A stretch of 64,000 nt of DNA from Rugamonas rivuli. GTDB lineage: Bacteria; Pseudomonadota; Gammaproteobacteria; Burkholderiales; Burkholderiaceae_D. The DNA lies in the NCBI RefSeq assembly GCF_009380165.1, contig NZ_WHUF01000004.1, forward strand, positions 124,001 to 188,000, given 5' to 3'. The position numbers and the translations under genes were made by a program. This document shows positions 38,399-46,792 of this stretch, one piece after another (the stretch's first letter is position 1; each line of letters starts with the position of its first letter). A model generated the notes under the pieces. That model was given only the letters and a program-made list of their open reading frames with translations, did no database searches and had not been told where the DNA came from.

Positions 38399-38435
38399 AA
38401 AAAAACCGGCAGCCGCCAAAGAAGGCAACTGCCGG
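38399..38435 (-). terminator. Terminator between the TonB receptor and halogenase genes
   Basis: CCGGCAG (38406-38412) and CTGCCGG (38429-38435) form a 7-bp stem with a 16-base loop; on the minus strand it runs into TTTTTTTG. It can partly end the TonB receptor transcript before the halogenase gene. Confidence 0.75.
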
Positions 38436-38481
38436 AAGGGAAGACCTCTCACGCCAGCGGGCGCGAGAGGGGGGACGAAAA

Positions 38482-41400
38482 TCAGAACTTGTAGTTCAGG
38501 CCGAAGTAGGCGATGCGGCCGGTGTAACCATTGGAGTAGAAGCGGTTCTTGGTATCGCTACCCAGGTGCGAGCTGCTCTCTTCCTTGGTCAGGTTCAACA
38601 CCGAAGCGGTCAGGCTCAGCTCCTTGGTGATGTTGTACGCCACGTTGATGTCGACCTGGCTGTACGGATCCTGGTAGACGTTCAAGCCGTTGACCAGGCC
38701 GCCCACCACTTCGCCGCGACGGTTGTACGAAGCACGCGCCAGATACTTGTCGGTTTCGTAGAACACGGTGATGTTCGCCTGGTTCTTCGCGCTGCCGACC
38801 AGCTGCGACTTGCCGATCTCCGTACCGTCGCCAAGGGTGATGGCCGCCTGGTTGGTCTTGTTGTACGTGTAGTTGACCTGGAAGCCGAGGCCGGAAGCCA
38901 GCGTGTGCTGTGCATACATTTCGACACCCTGCGAGACGCCGTTACGGCCACCGGCGGAAGTCGAGTAGTTCTGCACGGTCACGCTCTTGCCGCCGACGTC
39001 CATGGTCACGTCACGCACCACAGGCACTGCGAAGTTGCTGACGTTCTTGCGGAACAGGTCCACGCCCAGCACCGAGCCGCGCTGGAAGTACCACTCCAGG
39101 CCCACGTCGAGCTGGGTAGCTTTGTACGGCTCCAGCTGCTTGTTGCTGCCTTCGCCGAACCAGCCCTGCTTGTCGCCGCCACCGATCAGACGGCGGTCGT
39201 TGACGTATTCCTGGCTGTAGTACTGCAGGCCGCCCGGGGTAGCGATGTCGTTGTAGCTTGGACGCGAGACCACCTTGGACGCCGCCATGCGCAGCAGCAG
39301 GTCCGGACGCAGATCGTAGGCCAGGTTCAGGCTAGGCAGCACGTCGTTGTAGCTGCGGTCGAGCGAGCTGACCACGAACGACGAGGTGCGCGCGGTGCTG
39401 TCCGGCAGCCTGGTGAAGCCGCTGGTGCAACCGGAGCCGGCAGGTGCGCCGACCGCAGGCAAACCGCCCGCCAGGCAAGGCGCGGGTGCGCCGTTAGGGC
39501 CGTTGAAGAAGTAGTCGTTGTAGTTGTCGACGCGGTCGGTCGAGTCGGCATGCTGCTTGGTGCGCACCACGCGCAGGCCGACGTTACCGCGCAGACGGTC
39601 GGTCTTGATGTTGGCCTGCAGGTAGGTCGACGAAATCTTCTCGTTGACGTTGTAGACGAAGTTGTCTTCGTTACGGGTCTGCATCGCGCCGTAGGTCTGG
39701 TTCAGGTAGGCGATGTAGGCTGGGTAGTTAATCGCCGGGAACGCGCTGGCACTGATGCCGCCCGCCAGGTTGCCCAGCGATTGGCCGTACAGGAACTGCG
39801 GCTGGAACTTGTTGGCGGTGGAATCGCAGCCGGCCTGATAACGCTTGTCGTAGTCGGCCGGGTTGGCGCCCTTGCACACCCAGTAGTTGTTGCCGGTGCT
39901 GCGGCTGGTGCCGCCGTCACGGTACTTGCCGCCGAATTGCAGCGAGTCCAGCCACTTGCCGTCGTTGTGCCAGGTGAAGTCGGCCTGGGCGTACTTCTGC
40001 TGGGTGCTGTTGCGGGTCCACGAGGACGAGGTCGAACCGAGGTCGATCTCGCCTATGCCCTTCTGCAGATTGGCCATCAGCTCCGGCGAGAACGTCATCG
40101 TCGGCGTGCCGTTGGTGCTCCAGGCGCTGGCGTAGTTACCCAGCGTCCAGCTGCCGTCGGCGTTTTGCAGGCGCGGCTTGATCGGCATGGCGAATTGCAG
40201 CTCAGGACCGCCGCCGGCCCAGGTACGGCCGCCCTTGAAGGTGGCGTCCAGAGAGTCGCCGTGCCATTCGGCTTCGATGTCGGCGGTTTGCGACAGCGCC
40301 TTCTCGCGGTTGTAGCTGCCGGTGATCTGTGGCGTAGGAATGGTGCAGTCGTCGGGGCCGAAGCCGCCGGTATTCTTGATGCCGCCCGCGGCAGCCTGGG
40401 AGCCGCTGCAATAGTAGGTCTTGCCCGGGTGCGCGCTGTACTTCGCGCCGGTGACGATGGTGCCGCTAGGGTCGAAGGTCAGGCCGTCGAGCATGCGGCC
40501 GCCCGGCCAGTTGCCGTCGCCGTCGTAGCGCGCCAGATTCCATTCCGGGATCTTCAGCGTGTTGGTCTGCGAGTTCTGCGACAGGTCGAAGCGGAAGTAG
40601 TTACCGGTCAGGGTCAGGTTGCGGACCGGCTTCAATTGCATGGTCAACTGGCCGCCCTTGCGCTCGCGGTCCTCGGTCTTCACATCGAAGTTGACCGAGG
40701 TCGGCATCATGAAGTTGGTGTAGTACTTGCCGGCCTGGTCGTAGAAGCCGGACTGGCCCCACCAGTAGCTGTTCATGTCCGACGGCTTGCCGTTGACATC
40801 GGTTGCTGGATGGGTTTTGTAGTTGTCGCCGTACCATTGCCAGTTCTCGGTGCTGGCCCCCATGGTGCGCGTGGTGCGTTTCTGTTGGGTGTAGCCGACC
40901 AGCACGCCGAAACGGTTGCCCTCGTCATGCCATGCATATTGGCCGGAGAACTGGCCGTCGGTTTTCTTGCTGGTGTCGGCCCAGGTGCCTTCGGCGGCGA
41001 CGAAGCCGCTGCCGGATTTCACTTCCAGCGGACGGCGCGTGTGCAGGATCACGGTGCCGCCGATGCCGCCTTCGTCGATGCGTGCTTCGGGCGACTTGAA
41101 CAGCTCGGCGCTGGACAGCATGTTGGCCGGCATCAGCATGTAGTTGAACGAGCGGGTCGGGTCGCCGTTGGACTCGGCGGTGGCGATGTAGTTGCCGTTC
41201 AATTGGGTCAAGGTCAGTTCCGACGACAGGCCGCGGACGCTGACGTTCTTGCCCTCGCCGCCGCTGCGGTCGATGATCACGCCAGGCACGCGCTGCAGCG
41301 CGTCGGCCACGTTCTTGTCGGGGAACTTGCCGATGTCTTCAGCGGTGACGACGTCGACGATGGCGTTGGCGTTGCGCTTCTGGTCGAGACTTTTTTCGAT

Positions 41401-41604
41401 CGCGTAGCGGTAGCCGGTAACAACCACCGACTCCACTTGGTTGGCGTCGGCATTCTTCTCGGCTGGTTTGGCAGCAGGCTTCTCCGCCGGCGCGACTTGC
41501 GCGTGGGCGCTGGTCAGGGCCATCAATCCGAGGCCCAGGGCCGTGGCGATCGGCGTGGCTTGCCAGCGGCGCTGACGTGAAGCGAGAGGTGGTTTGATTG
41601 TCAT
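38482..41604 (-). CDS. Large TonB-dependent receptor
   Basis: A 1040-residue outer membrane receptor. A signal peptide ends near TSAHAQ (residue 36), followed by a Lys/Ala/Pro-rich linker and a TonB-box-like VESVVVTGY (about 58-66). The plug has the motifs FPDKNVADALQRVPGVIIDR and GEGKNVSVRGLSSELTLTQL, typical of the Caulobacter-type receptors used for sugars, peptides or other large substrates. The barrel ends in IAYFGLNYKF with the terminal Phe required for assembly. It shares direction and proximity with the halogenase gene, suggesting joint function. No sugar hydrolase or inner membrane transporter accompanies it. Confidence 0.93.
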   Translation of the reverse strand: MTIKPPLASRQRRWQATPIATALGLGLMALTSAHAQVAPAEKPAAKPAEKNADANQVESVVVTGYRYAIEKSLDQKRNANAIVDVVTAEDIGKFPDKNVADALQRVPGVIIDRSGGEGKNVSVRGLSSELTLTQLNGNYIATAESNGDPTRSFNYMLMPANMLSSAELFKSPEARIDEGGIGGTVILHTRRPLEVKSGSGFVAAEGTWADTSKKTDGQFSGQYAWHDEGNRFGVLVGYTQQKRTTRTMGASTENWQWYGDNYKTHPATDVNGKPSDMNSYWWGQSGFYDQAGKYYTNFMMPTSVNFDVKTEDRERKGGQLTMQLKPVRNLTLTGNYFRFDLSQNSQTNTLKIPEWNLARYDGDGNWPGGRMLDGLTFDPSGTIVTGAKYSAHPGKTYYCSGSQAAAGGIKNTGGFGPDDCTIPTPQITGSYNREKALSQTADIEAEWHGDSLDATFKGGRTWAGGGPELQFAMPIKPRLQNADGSWTLGNYASAWSTNGTPTMTFSPELMANLQKGIGEIDLGSTSSSWTRNSTQQKYAQADFTWHNDGKWLDSLQFGGKYRDGGTSRSTGNNYWVCKGANPADYDKRYQAGCDSTANKFQPQFLYGQSLGNLAGGISASAFPAINYPAYIAYLNQTYGAMQTRNEDNFVYNVNEKISSTYLQANIKTDRLRGNVGLRVVRTKQHADSTDRVDNYNDYFFNGPNGAPAPCLAGGLPAVGAPAGSGCTSGFTRLPDSTARTSSFVVSSLDRSYNDVLPSLNLAYDLRPDLLLRMAASKVVSRPSYNDIATPGGLQYYSQEYVNDRRLIGGGDKQGWFGEGSNKQLEPYKATQLDVGLEWYFQRGSVLGVDLFRKNVSNFAVPVVRDVTMDVGGKSVTVQNYSTSAGGRNGVSQGVEMYAQHTLASGLGFQVNYTYNKTNQAAITLGDGTEIGKSQLVGSAKNQANITVFYETDKYLARASYNRRGEVVGGLVNGLNVYQDPYSQVDINVAYNITKELSLTASVLNLTKEESSSHLGSDTKNRFYSNGYTGRIAYFGLNYKF

Positions 41605-41690
41605 GTATGGTCTCCAGGTCGTGTGCCCGACGACGGGCTGTATTTTTTATGTGGCGGAAGCAGCGTTCCCATCGGCTGGTCGTTTGAAAT

Positions 41691-41823
41691 TTTCCTAAAC
41701 GAGCCCAATGCCGACGGCATGTCGTTGGGGACTGCATTCCAACCAGAAAGATTTATACAGAAGAAGACATGGCGTCTCTACAAACTTTCAAAGTTCGCAT
41801 CATGTTTAGCATTGTTTAGGAAA
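41691..41823. promoter_or_regulatory. Inverted-repeat region upstream of the TonB receptor gene
   Basis: TTTCCTAAAC at 41691-41700 has a perfect inverted copy GTTTAGGAAA at 41814-41823; a further GTTTAG lies exactly 10 bases before the second copy. The region is AT rich and should contain the receptor promoter. A regulator-binding role is a guess. Confidence 0.3.
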
Positions 41824-41867
41824 CAAGTGAGGCGGACTCGCTACAGTCGCCTATGACGGGCTGTTTT

Positions 41868-43079
41868 TTATGCCGCCGGATAGTTGCCGATGTAGCGTGC
41901 GCGAGGGCGTATCACGCCGCCGTCGGCGATCTGCTCGGCCGCGTGGGCGATCCAGCCGGCCGAACGCGCCAGCGCGAACAGGATTTCTCCGGCGGCCGGT
42001 GGCCAGTCGCAGACGATGCTCATGGCGGCCAGCGCGAGGTCGGCGTTGGGTGGCATGCCCAGGTGGACGGCGGCCTGTTCGCCGGCCGCCAGCACGGTGC
42101 GGGCTTGCGGCCAGGGCGACATCGCGTTCAGCAGATAGGCGGCGCGTGGGTCGCCTTGTGGGTAGAGCGGGTGCGAGTAGCCGGCCAGGCTGGGGTCGCG
42201 GCCCGAGAAGTACGTGGCGATGCTGCGCTCCATGTTGTCGGACGTCAGAGCAGTTTCCAGCATGGTGCGCGCGAGTGTGCTGCCGCCGCCGTGCTGCGCG
42301 CCGGACAAGGCGGCCAGGCCGGCGCTTAACGCGGCAGCCGGACTGGCGCCGGTGGAGGCGACGCAGCGCACGGTGAAGGTGGATGCGTTTAATTCGTGAT
42401 CGGCCAGCAGGACCAGCGCGGCGCGTATCCATTCGGCCTGCGTTGCGTCGGCGTGCCAGGCTTGGGCGATTTGCAGATGCAGCGGCTGGACGGATGGGGC
42501 GCGGTTCAGCAGCGTTGCGGCCAGCAGGCGCATCAAGCCGGCGCCGGTGATGAAGCGGCCGTGGGCGTCGTCCGGCTGCGCGGACATCGTTCGCGCATGC
42601 AGGGGCAGCGCACACATCGCGGCTTCCAGCGGCGACAGCTGCTGCGCGCTACCGGCGATGGCGGAGGCGCGCAACGCGTCGGCGTTGGTGGCGAGTGTGG
42701 TCGCAGCGTTGTCGGCGGCGAAGTAGTCGGTGCCGCCATCGTCCCACAGCAAACACGCCACCTGCTCCAGCGTGGCGCTGGCGGCAAGGGTCAGCACGTC
42801 GTGGCCGCGATAGTGGAGGCGGCCGTCGGCGATGCGCGAGATGCGCGTCTCCAGCACCGGCGTGCCCCAGTTCATCGCGGCGGCGACTTGATGGCCGCCT
42901 CGTTTGCCGTCGGCCTTGCGCGCGGCCAGCCGCAGCACTTCATCGCGCGGATAGCGTTTGCGCCGCCCGGCCTGCGCAACGCCGGGCGTCAACAGGCCGC
43001 GACTGACATACGAGTACAAAGTGGCGAGGCTGACACCGAGGATGCGCGCGGCCTCGGTTGCGGACAGGTCTTGATTCAT
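41868..43079 (-). CDS. Citrate-synthase-domain protein with N-terminal MerR-like DNA-binding domain
   Basis: A 403-residue fusion. Residues 1-55 form a helix-turn-helix (LSATEAARILGVSLATLYSY, then RKRYPRDEVLRLA), like the excisionase/MerR class. The remainder is a citrate synthase fold with the catalytic-site equivalents H228 (ADHELNASTF), H263 (AQHGGGST), H303 (GYSHPLYPQGDPR) and D347 (NADLALA). The active residues therefore look retained, so it may both sense or convert citrate-like compounds and bind DNA. The gene is divergent from an MFS transporter gene with 70 bases between. The exact reaction is unknown. Confidence 0.88.
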   Translation of the reverse strand: MNQDLSATEAARILGVSLATLYSYVSRGLLTPGVAQAGRRKRYPRDEVLRLAARKADGKRGGHQVAAAMNWGTPVLETRISRIADGRLHYRGHDVLTLAASATLEQVACLLWDDGGTDYFAADNAATTLATNADALRASAIAGSAQQLSPLEAAMCALPLHARTMSAQPDDAHGRFITGAGLMRLLAATLLNRAPSVQPLHLQIAQAWHADATQAEWIRAALVLLADHELNASTFTVRCVASTGASPAAALSAGLAALSGAQHGGGSTLARTMLETALTSDNMERSIATYFSGRDPSLAGYSHPLYPQGDPRAAYLLNAMSPWPQARTVLAAGEQAAVHLGMPPNADLALAAMSIVCDWPPAAGEILFALARSAGWIAHAAEQIADGGVIRPRARYIGNYPAA

Positions 43080-43149
43080 GCGTCTATTGTAATGTCGATT
43101 GCCGGAATCAAGATTGACCCCGGCGGCGGCGCGCTTTTAGACTTCAGCC

Positions 43150-44346
43150 ATGCCGCCCAAACCACACGCCGTTTCGATATTCCAGCCGTTGCGCCACGCG
43201 CGCTTTCGCCAACTGTGGCTGGCCAATATGCTGTCCAACCTGGGCAGCCGCATGCAAGCCTTCGCGGCGGCCTGGCAGATCGCCACGCTGTCGCACTCGC
43301 CGCAGTTGACGGCGCTGGTGCAGACCGCGACCTGGGCGCCGATGCTGCTGTTCGCCCTGCCCGCAGGCGCGCTGGCCGATACGCTGCACCGGCCCACCCT
43401 GCTATTCCGCAGCAACGCCTTGATGGCGCTGGCCGCCGTCGCAATGGCGCTGCTGGCCTTTGGTGGCAAACAGCCAGTGCCCGTCTTGCTGCTGCTGACC
43501 TTTGTCATGGGCGCAGGCATGGCGTTCACGATGCCGGCATGGCAGGCGTCGATGTCCGCACTGGTGCCGCCGCAGGAGATCGAAGCGGCGGCCACCTTGA
43601 ATAACATGAGCTACAACCTGGCGGCGCTGGCCGGGCCGGCGTTGGGCGGCCTGCTGTTTCAGCTGACCGGCGCGGGAGCACTTTACTTGTTGAACGCCTT
43701 GTCCTTCAGCGCGCTGCTGTGGATCTACCGGCAATGGCGGACATCGCCAGCGCCACGCGCGGCCGAACGCCACGGCATGCGCAGCGCGTTGCGCATCAGT
43801 TGGGCGTCGGCCCGCTATCGTTCGCTGCTGATGCATGCGATGGCGATATTCTTCGTCTCGGCGGCCTGTGCCGCATTGCTGCCGCTGCTGCATCGCGACG
43901 CCGGCACCTACGGCGCGCTGATGGGCGCACTGGGCGCAGGCGCCGTGCTGGCAGCCTTCGTGCTGCCGCTCGCGCGCCGCCACGCAGCCAAGCGCATGGT
44001 GCTGGCCGGCGGCCTTTGCATCCATGGCGGCATGCTGATGACGATAAGCCTGATCGCATCGCAGCCGCTGCGCCTTGTGCTGGTGGTGATCGGCGGTGTC
44101 GCATGGTCAGCCATCGTCACCACCCTCAACGGCGCGGCGCAGCAGGCCTTTCCCGATGCGGTGCGCGCCAGGACGCTGTCCGTGCACATCCTGGCGATCG
44201 CCGCCGGCCAGACCGCAGGCAGCGCGGCGTGGGGCATGCTGGCCGCGCACTACGGCATCGTCCCGGCGCTGACGACGGCGGGCCTGGCCACGCTGGCCTG
44301 CGCGGGCCTGGTCGCGTGCACAAAAGATTTTCTGGAGACGGTATGA
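43150..44346 (+). CDS. MFS transporter, enterobactin-exporter-like (MFS_3)
   Basis: A 398-residue inner membrane transporter with about twelve hydrophobic segments. The N-terminus FQPLRHARFRQLWLANMLSN and the following segments, including MGAGMAFTMPAWQASMSALVPP and AATLNNMSYNLAALAGPALG, are characteristic of the EntS-like MFS_3 group that exports siderophores or drugs. The stop codon overlaps the start of the GNAT gene (ATGA at 44343-44346), indicating coupled translation. It is divergent from the citrate-synthase-like gene, which could regulate it. Substrate unknown. Confidence 0.9.
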   Translation: MPPKPHAVSIFQPLRHARFRQLWLANMLSNLGSRMQAFAAAWQIATLSHSPQLTALVQTATWAPMLLFALPAGALADTLHRPTLLFRSNALMALAAVAMALLAFGGKQPVPVLLLLTFVMGAGMAFTMPAWQASMSALVPPQEIEAAATLNNMSYNLAALAGPALGGLLFQLTGAGALYLLNALSFSALLWIYRQWRTSPAPRAAERHGMRSALRISWASARYRSLLMHAMAIFFVSAACAALLPLLHRDAGTYGALMGALGAGAVLAAFVLPLARRHAAKRMVLAGGLCIHGGMLMTISLIASQPLRLVLVVIGGVAWSAIVTTLNGAAQQAFPDAVRARTLSVHILAIAAGQTAGSAAWGMLAAHYGIVPALTTAGLATLACAGLVACTKDFLETV

Positions 44347-44861
44347 ACGACATCATCATCAAGACGCTGCAAGCACAGGACGCGGCGCCACTGCTGCAAT
44401 TCGAACTGGAGAACCGCGCCTGGTTCGAGCAGCATATCGCGCCGCGCGACGAGGCCTTCTATACACCGCAAGGCGTGCAGCGCCACATCGATCAGTATCT
44501 GGACGGCTATGCCAAGGGCACCTGGCATCCATGCCTGCTGCTCGACGCCAGCGGCCGCATCGTCGGCCGCGCCAATCTGAAGGACATCGACAGCACGACG
44601 GCCAGCGCCGAAGCAGGCTATCGCATAGCTCGCGACGCGGCGGGCCAGGGCCTGGCTACGCGAGCGTTGCTGCACCTGGTCGCGTTGGCGCAGCAGCAGT
44701 GGCGCTTGCAGCATCTGCTGGCCTACGTCACCGACAACAACCCCGCATCGGCCCGTGTCCTGAACAAATGCGCTTTCGTGCAGGGAGCCTATCAGGACGG
44801 TATGGAATGCATAGACGGCAGGCTGTATGGAGGCCATCAATTTATCCGCACCTTACGCTGA
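44343..44861 (+). CDS. GNAT-family N-acetyltransferase (RimJ/RimL-like)
   Basis: A 172-residue acetyl-CoA-dependent acetyltransferase. IIIKTLQAQDAAPLLQFELE is the usual start of the RimJ/RimL/SpeG subgroup; the acetyl-CoA pyrophosphate loop is RDAAGQGLATRALLHLV (Q/RxxGxG/A type) and the C-terminal part has VTDNNPASARVLNKCAFVQ. Targets of the subgroup include ribosomal proteins, polyamines and antibiotics. The start overlaps the MFS exporter stop by 4 bases. Confidence 0.92.
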   Translation: MNDIIIKTLQAQDAAPLLQFELENRAWFEQHIAPRDEAFYTPQGVQRHIDQYLDGYAKGTWHPCLLLDASGRIVGRANLKDIDSTTASAEAGYRIARDAAGQGLATRALLHLVALAQQQWRLQHLLAYVTDNNPASARVLNKCAFVQGAYQDGMECIDGRLYGGHQFIRTLR

Positions 44862-44913
44862 CTGGTGTAAGCTTGTCATCAAACAGCGCCCAGCGCGGCT
44901 CAGAGAGGATGAC

Positions 44914-45693
44914 ATGGCAGGACTGCATAGCGGGTGGACCCGGCGGCTCGGCGCGGCATGCTGCGCCTTGCTGTTGTCTGCCATTCTGCCAGTCCATGCC
45001 ATCGTGCTGCGCACCGCCGCGCAAGAAGGGACAGAGCCCAAGTTCATCGCCGACGGCAAGGACCATGTGGTCGGTTTGTGCATCGACATCCTGCGCGCCG
45101 TCGAGCAGATCGAACCGACGCTGCAATTCGTCGGCGACCAGCGCTGGAAGCCGCTGATACGCGCCTACTCCGAAATGGAAACCGGCCAGCAAGACGTGCA
45201 GTGCGCCATGCAACGCACGGCGGAACGCGAACTCAAATATCATTTCCTGGGCCCGGCGCTGTACTCCATCGAGTACCACTTCCTGGCGCGCGCCCACGAC
45301 CCGGTGGTCATCACGCAGTGGGACGACGTGCGCCGTCTGGCGCCCGACAACGTGGTGCTGATCAATCGCGGCTTCGCAGCAGGCTCTATCCTCGCCGAGA
45401 TGGGCGGCATTGAAGTCGACGCCAACTCCACCAACCCGCAATCGAATCTGCAAAAACTGATCGCGGGACGCGGACGCCTGTTCTTCCATCGCGGCCCCGG
45501 CCTGCAACGGCTGCTGGAACGCACCGGCACCGCCGACAAGGTACGCATCCTGCCGCAAGTGATGTACAGCGCCAAGCTGTATTTCGTCACCAGCAAGCGA
45601 CTCGCCGGCTTCATCAACGAGCGCCTGGAGCGCGCGCTGTTTCAGCTTGAAAAAAACGGCGAGCTGGAACGGCTGATGCGCAAGTGGGATTGA
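44914..45693 (+). CDS. Periplasmic solute-binding protein, family 3 type (first paralogue)
   Basis: A 259-residue exported protein with a signal peptide ending near PVHAIVL (residue 27-28). The mature part follows the SBP_bac_3 pattern: EGTEPKFIADGKDHVVGLCI at the start of lobe one, and LINRGFAAGSILAEMGGIEV and LQKLIAGRGRLFFHRGP in lobe two. It is about half identical by eye to the protein at 49690. No ABC permease or ATPase gene is near, so it may feed a remote transporter or act as a sensor. Ligand-contacting residues cannot be judged. The ATG at 44914 follows GAGGAT. A small exported protein follows after one base. Confidence 0.86.
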   Translation: MAGLHSGWTRRLGAACCALLLSAILPVHAIVLRTAAQEGTEPKFIADGKDHVVGLCIDILRAVEQIEPTLQFVGDQRWKPLIRAYSEMETGQQDVQCAMQRTAERELKYHFLGPALYSIEYHFLARAHDPVVITQWDDVRRLAPDNVVLINRGFAAGSILAEMGGIEVDANSTNPQSNLQKLIAGRGRLFFHRGPGLQRLLERTGTADKVRILPQVMYSAKLYFVTSKRLAGFINERLERALFQLEKNGELERLMRKWD

Positions 45694-45694
45694 C

Positions 45695-46249
45695 ATGCGT
45701 GCCGCCGCGCCGGCCGTGCTGGCCTTGCTGCTGTCAACGGCGGCGCACGCGCAGCACGAGGCGCTGACGGTGCGCATGGCCGCGCCGCAGGTACAGCAGG
45801 CGTTGCTGCAGGCGGTGCAGCGCATCCCCGCGCAGCGCGAGGAACACCGGCGCTACCGCATGGCCCTGCCCTTCGGCTCTCCACTGTTCCCGCCGGACGC
45901 CGACCTGGCATTGCCGCCATCGAACCCGGCGCTGGCAGCGTGGCTGGCGCTGCCCGCAGAGCAGCGCCGCCACGATGTGCTGATCACTCCAGACGTCGAT
46001 TACTACTGGAGCGCCGAAGGCCGCCAGTACGCCTGCCAGTTCCTCGTGCACATGCAGGCGCTGGACGGCGGCTTGACGCAACTGACCCTGCTGCAGGTGC
46101 TCCCCAGCAGCTACGCAGGCAAATCCTTCAAGCTGCTGGGCCGCACCGGCCCGGGCTACTACCGGGATGTGCGGCCCGCCGCGCCATCATCGCAAAGCGC
46201 GGCCGAGCTGCGGGCCTTTCTGGCGACGGCGCTGAGCCAGCCACAATAA
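45695..46249 (+). CDS. Exported protein of unknown function
   Basis: A 184-residue protein with a signal peptide ending at AAHAQH (about residue 20). The mature part is Ala/Pro/Gln rich; TPDVDYYWSAEGRQYACQFL and LLQVLPSSYAGKSFKLLGRT are its most distinctive stretches and suggest a beta-rich periplasmic domain. No known catalytic motif was recognised. It starts one base after the solute-binding protein gene and should be part of the same transcript. Its last 63 bases overlap the convergent PEP-CTERM gene. Confidence 0.72.
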   Translation: MRAAAPAVLALLLSTAAHAQHEALTVRMAAPQVQQALLQAVQRIPAQREEHRRYRMALPFGSPLFPPDADLALPPSNPALAAWLALPAEQRRHDVLITPDVDYYWSAEGRQYACQFLVHMQALDGGLTQLTLLQVLPSSYAGKSFKLLGRTGPGYYRDVRPAAPSSQSAAELRAFLATALSQPQ

Positions 46250-46777
46250 AGGCAGCCCCGCCGCCAGCAGCCACATGCTGCCCGGCGCCGGTATCGCCGT
46301 CCCCGCCACCGCGATCGACAGCGGCGCCAGCAGCACATCCGACACCTGCAGGAACGTGCCGCCGGCCAGCGGATCGCCATTCCACCATTCGCCGGCGAGG
46401 CTGAAGCTGCCGCTGTCGCTCATGGCCGGCAGCGCGAACGGGAAGATCTGCAAGCCATACAGCCCGGTGTGCGTGACGGCGTCGAAGGCGGCGGCCACTG
46501 TGGCGCCCGGCGCCAGCACCGGGAAATCGAAGTAGCTGGCGTCCGGCGAGCCGATGCTGAACGATGATGCGTTCAGCTGCGTCGGCACAAACCAGTTCAG
46601 CGTGTCGGTGTTGACCAGCTGGTAGCCCCATCCCACCACATCGCCGGGATTGCCCGTGACCGAAGCGGACGGCACTGCCGCGAAGGTGAACACAAATGGC
46701 GTCGCGCCGGCGACAGGCGCCCACCACAACAGCTTCAACAACAGCGCGGCCAGGGCGCAGAGATATCTGAGTTTCAT
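46187..46777 (-). CDS. PEP-CTERM-type sorted surface protein
   Basis: A 196-residue exported protein. A signal peptide ends near APVAGATP (residue 25). The middle is a beta-rich, low-complexity domain with repeated aromatic and Ser/Thr residues. The C-terminus carries a sorting tail: IPAPGSMWLLAAGLPLLWLA followed by QRRRQ, equivalent to PEP motif, membrane helix and basic anchor, with PAP in place of PEP. Exosortase/EpsH-type enzymes process such tails in exopolysaccharide-producing bacteria; none is in the window. The gene is 15 bases downstream of the vWA gene with a good ribosome site (AGGAACC), so both form one operon. Confidence 0.8.
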   Translation of the reverse strand: MKLRYLCALAALLLKLLWWAPVAGATPFVFTFAAVPSASVTGNPGDVVGWGYQLVNTDTLNWFVPTQLNASSFSIGSPDASYFDFPVLAPGATVAAAFDAVTHTGLYGLQIFPFALPAMSDSGSFSLAGEWWNGDPLAGGTFLQVSDVLLAPLSIAVAGTAIPAPGSMWLLAAGLPLLWLAQRRRQKGPQLGRALR

Positions 46778-46792
46778 GACGGTTCCTCCGGT

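Noticed and set aside
38356-41580. A 1074-codon plus-strand frame antisense to the large TonB receptor gene
   Set aside because: Length is explained by codon bias in the GC-rich receptor gene; composition is Val/Arg/Ala/Gly with no domain.
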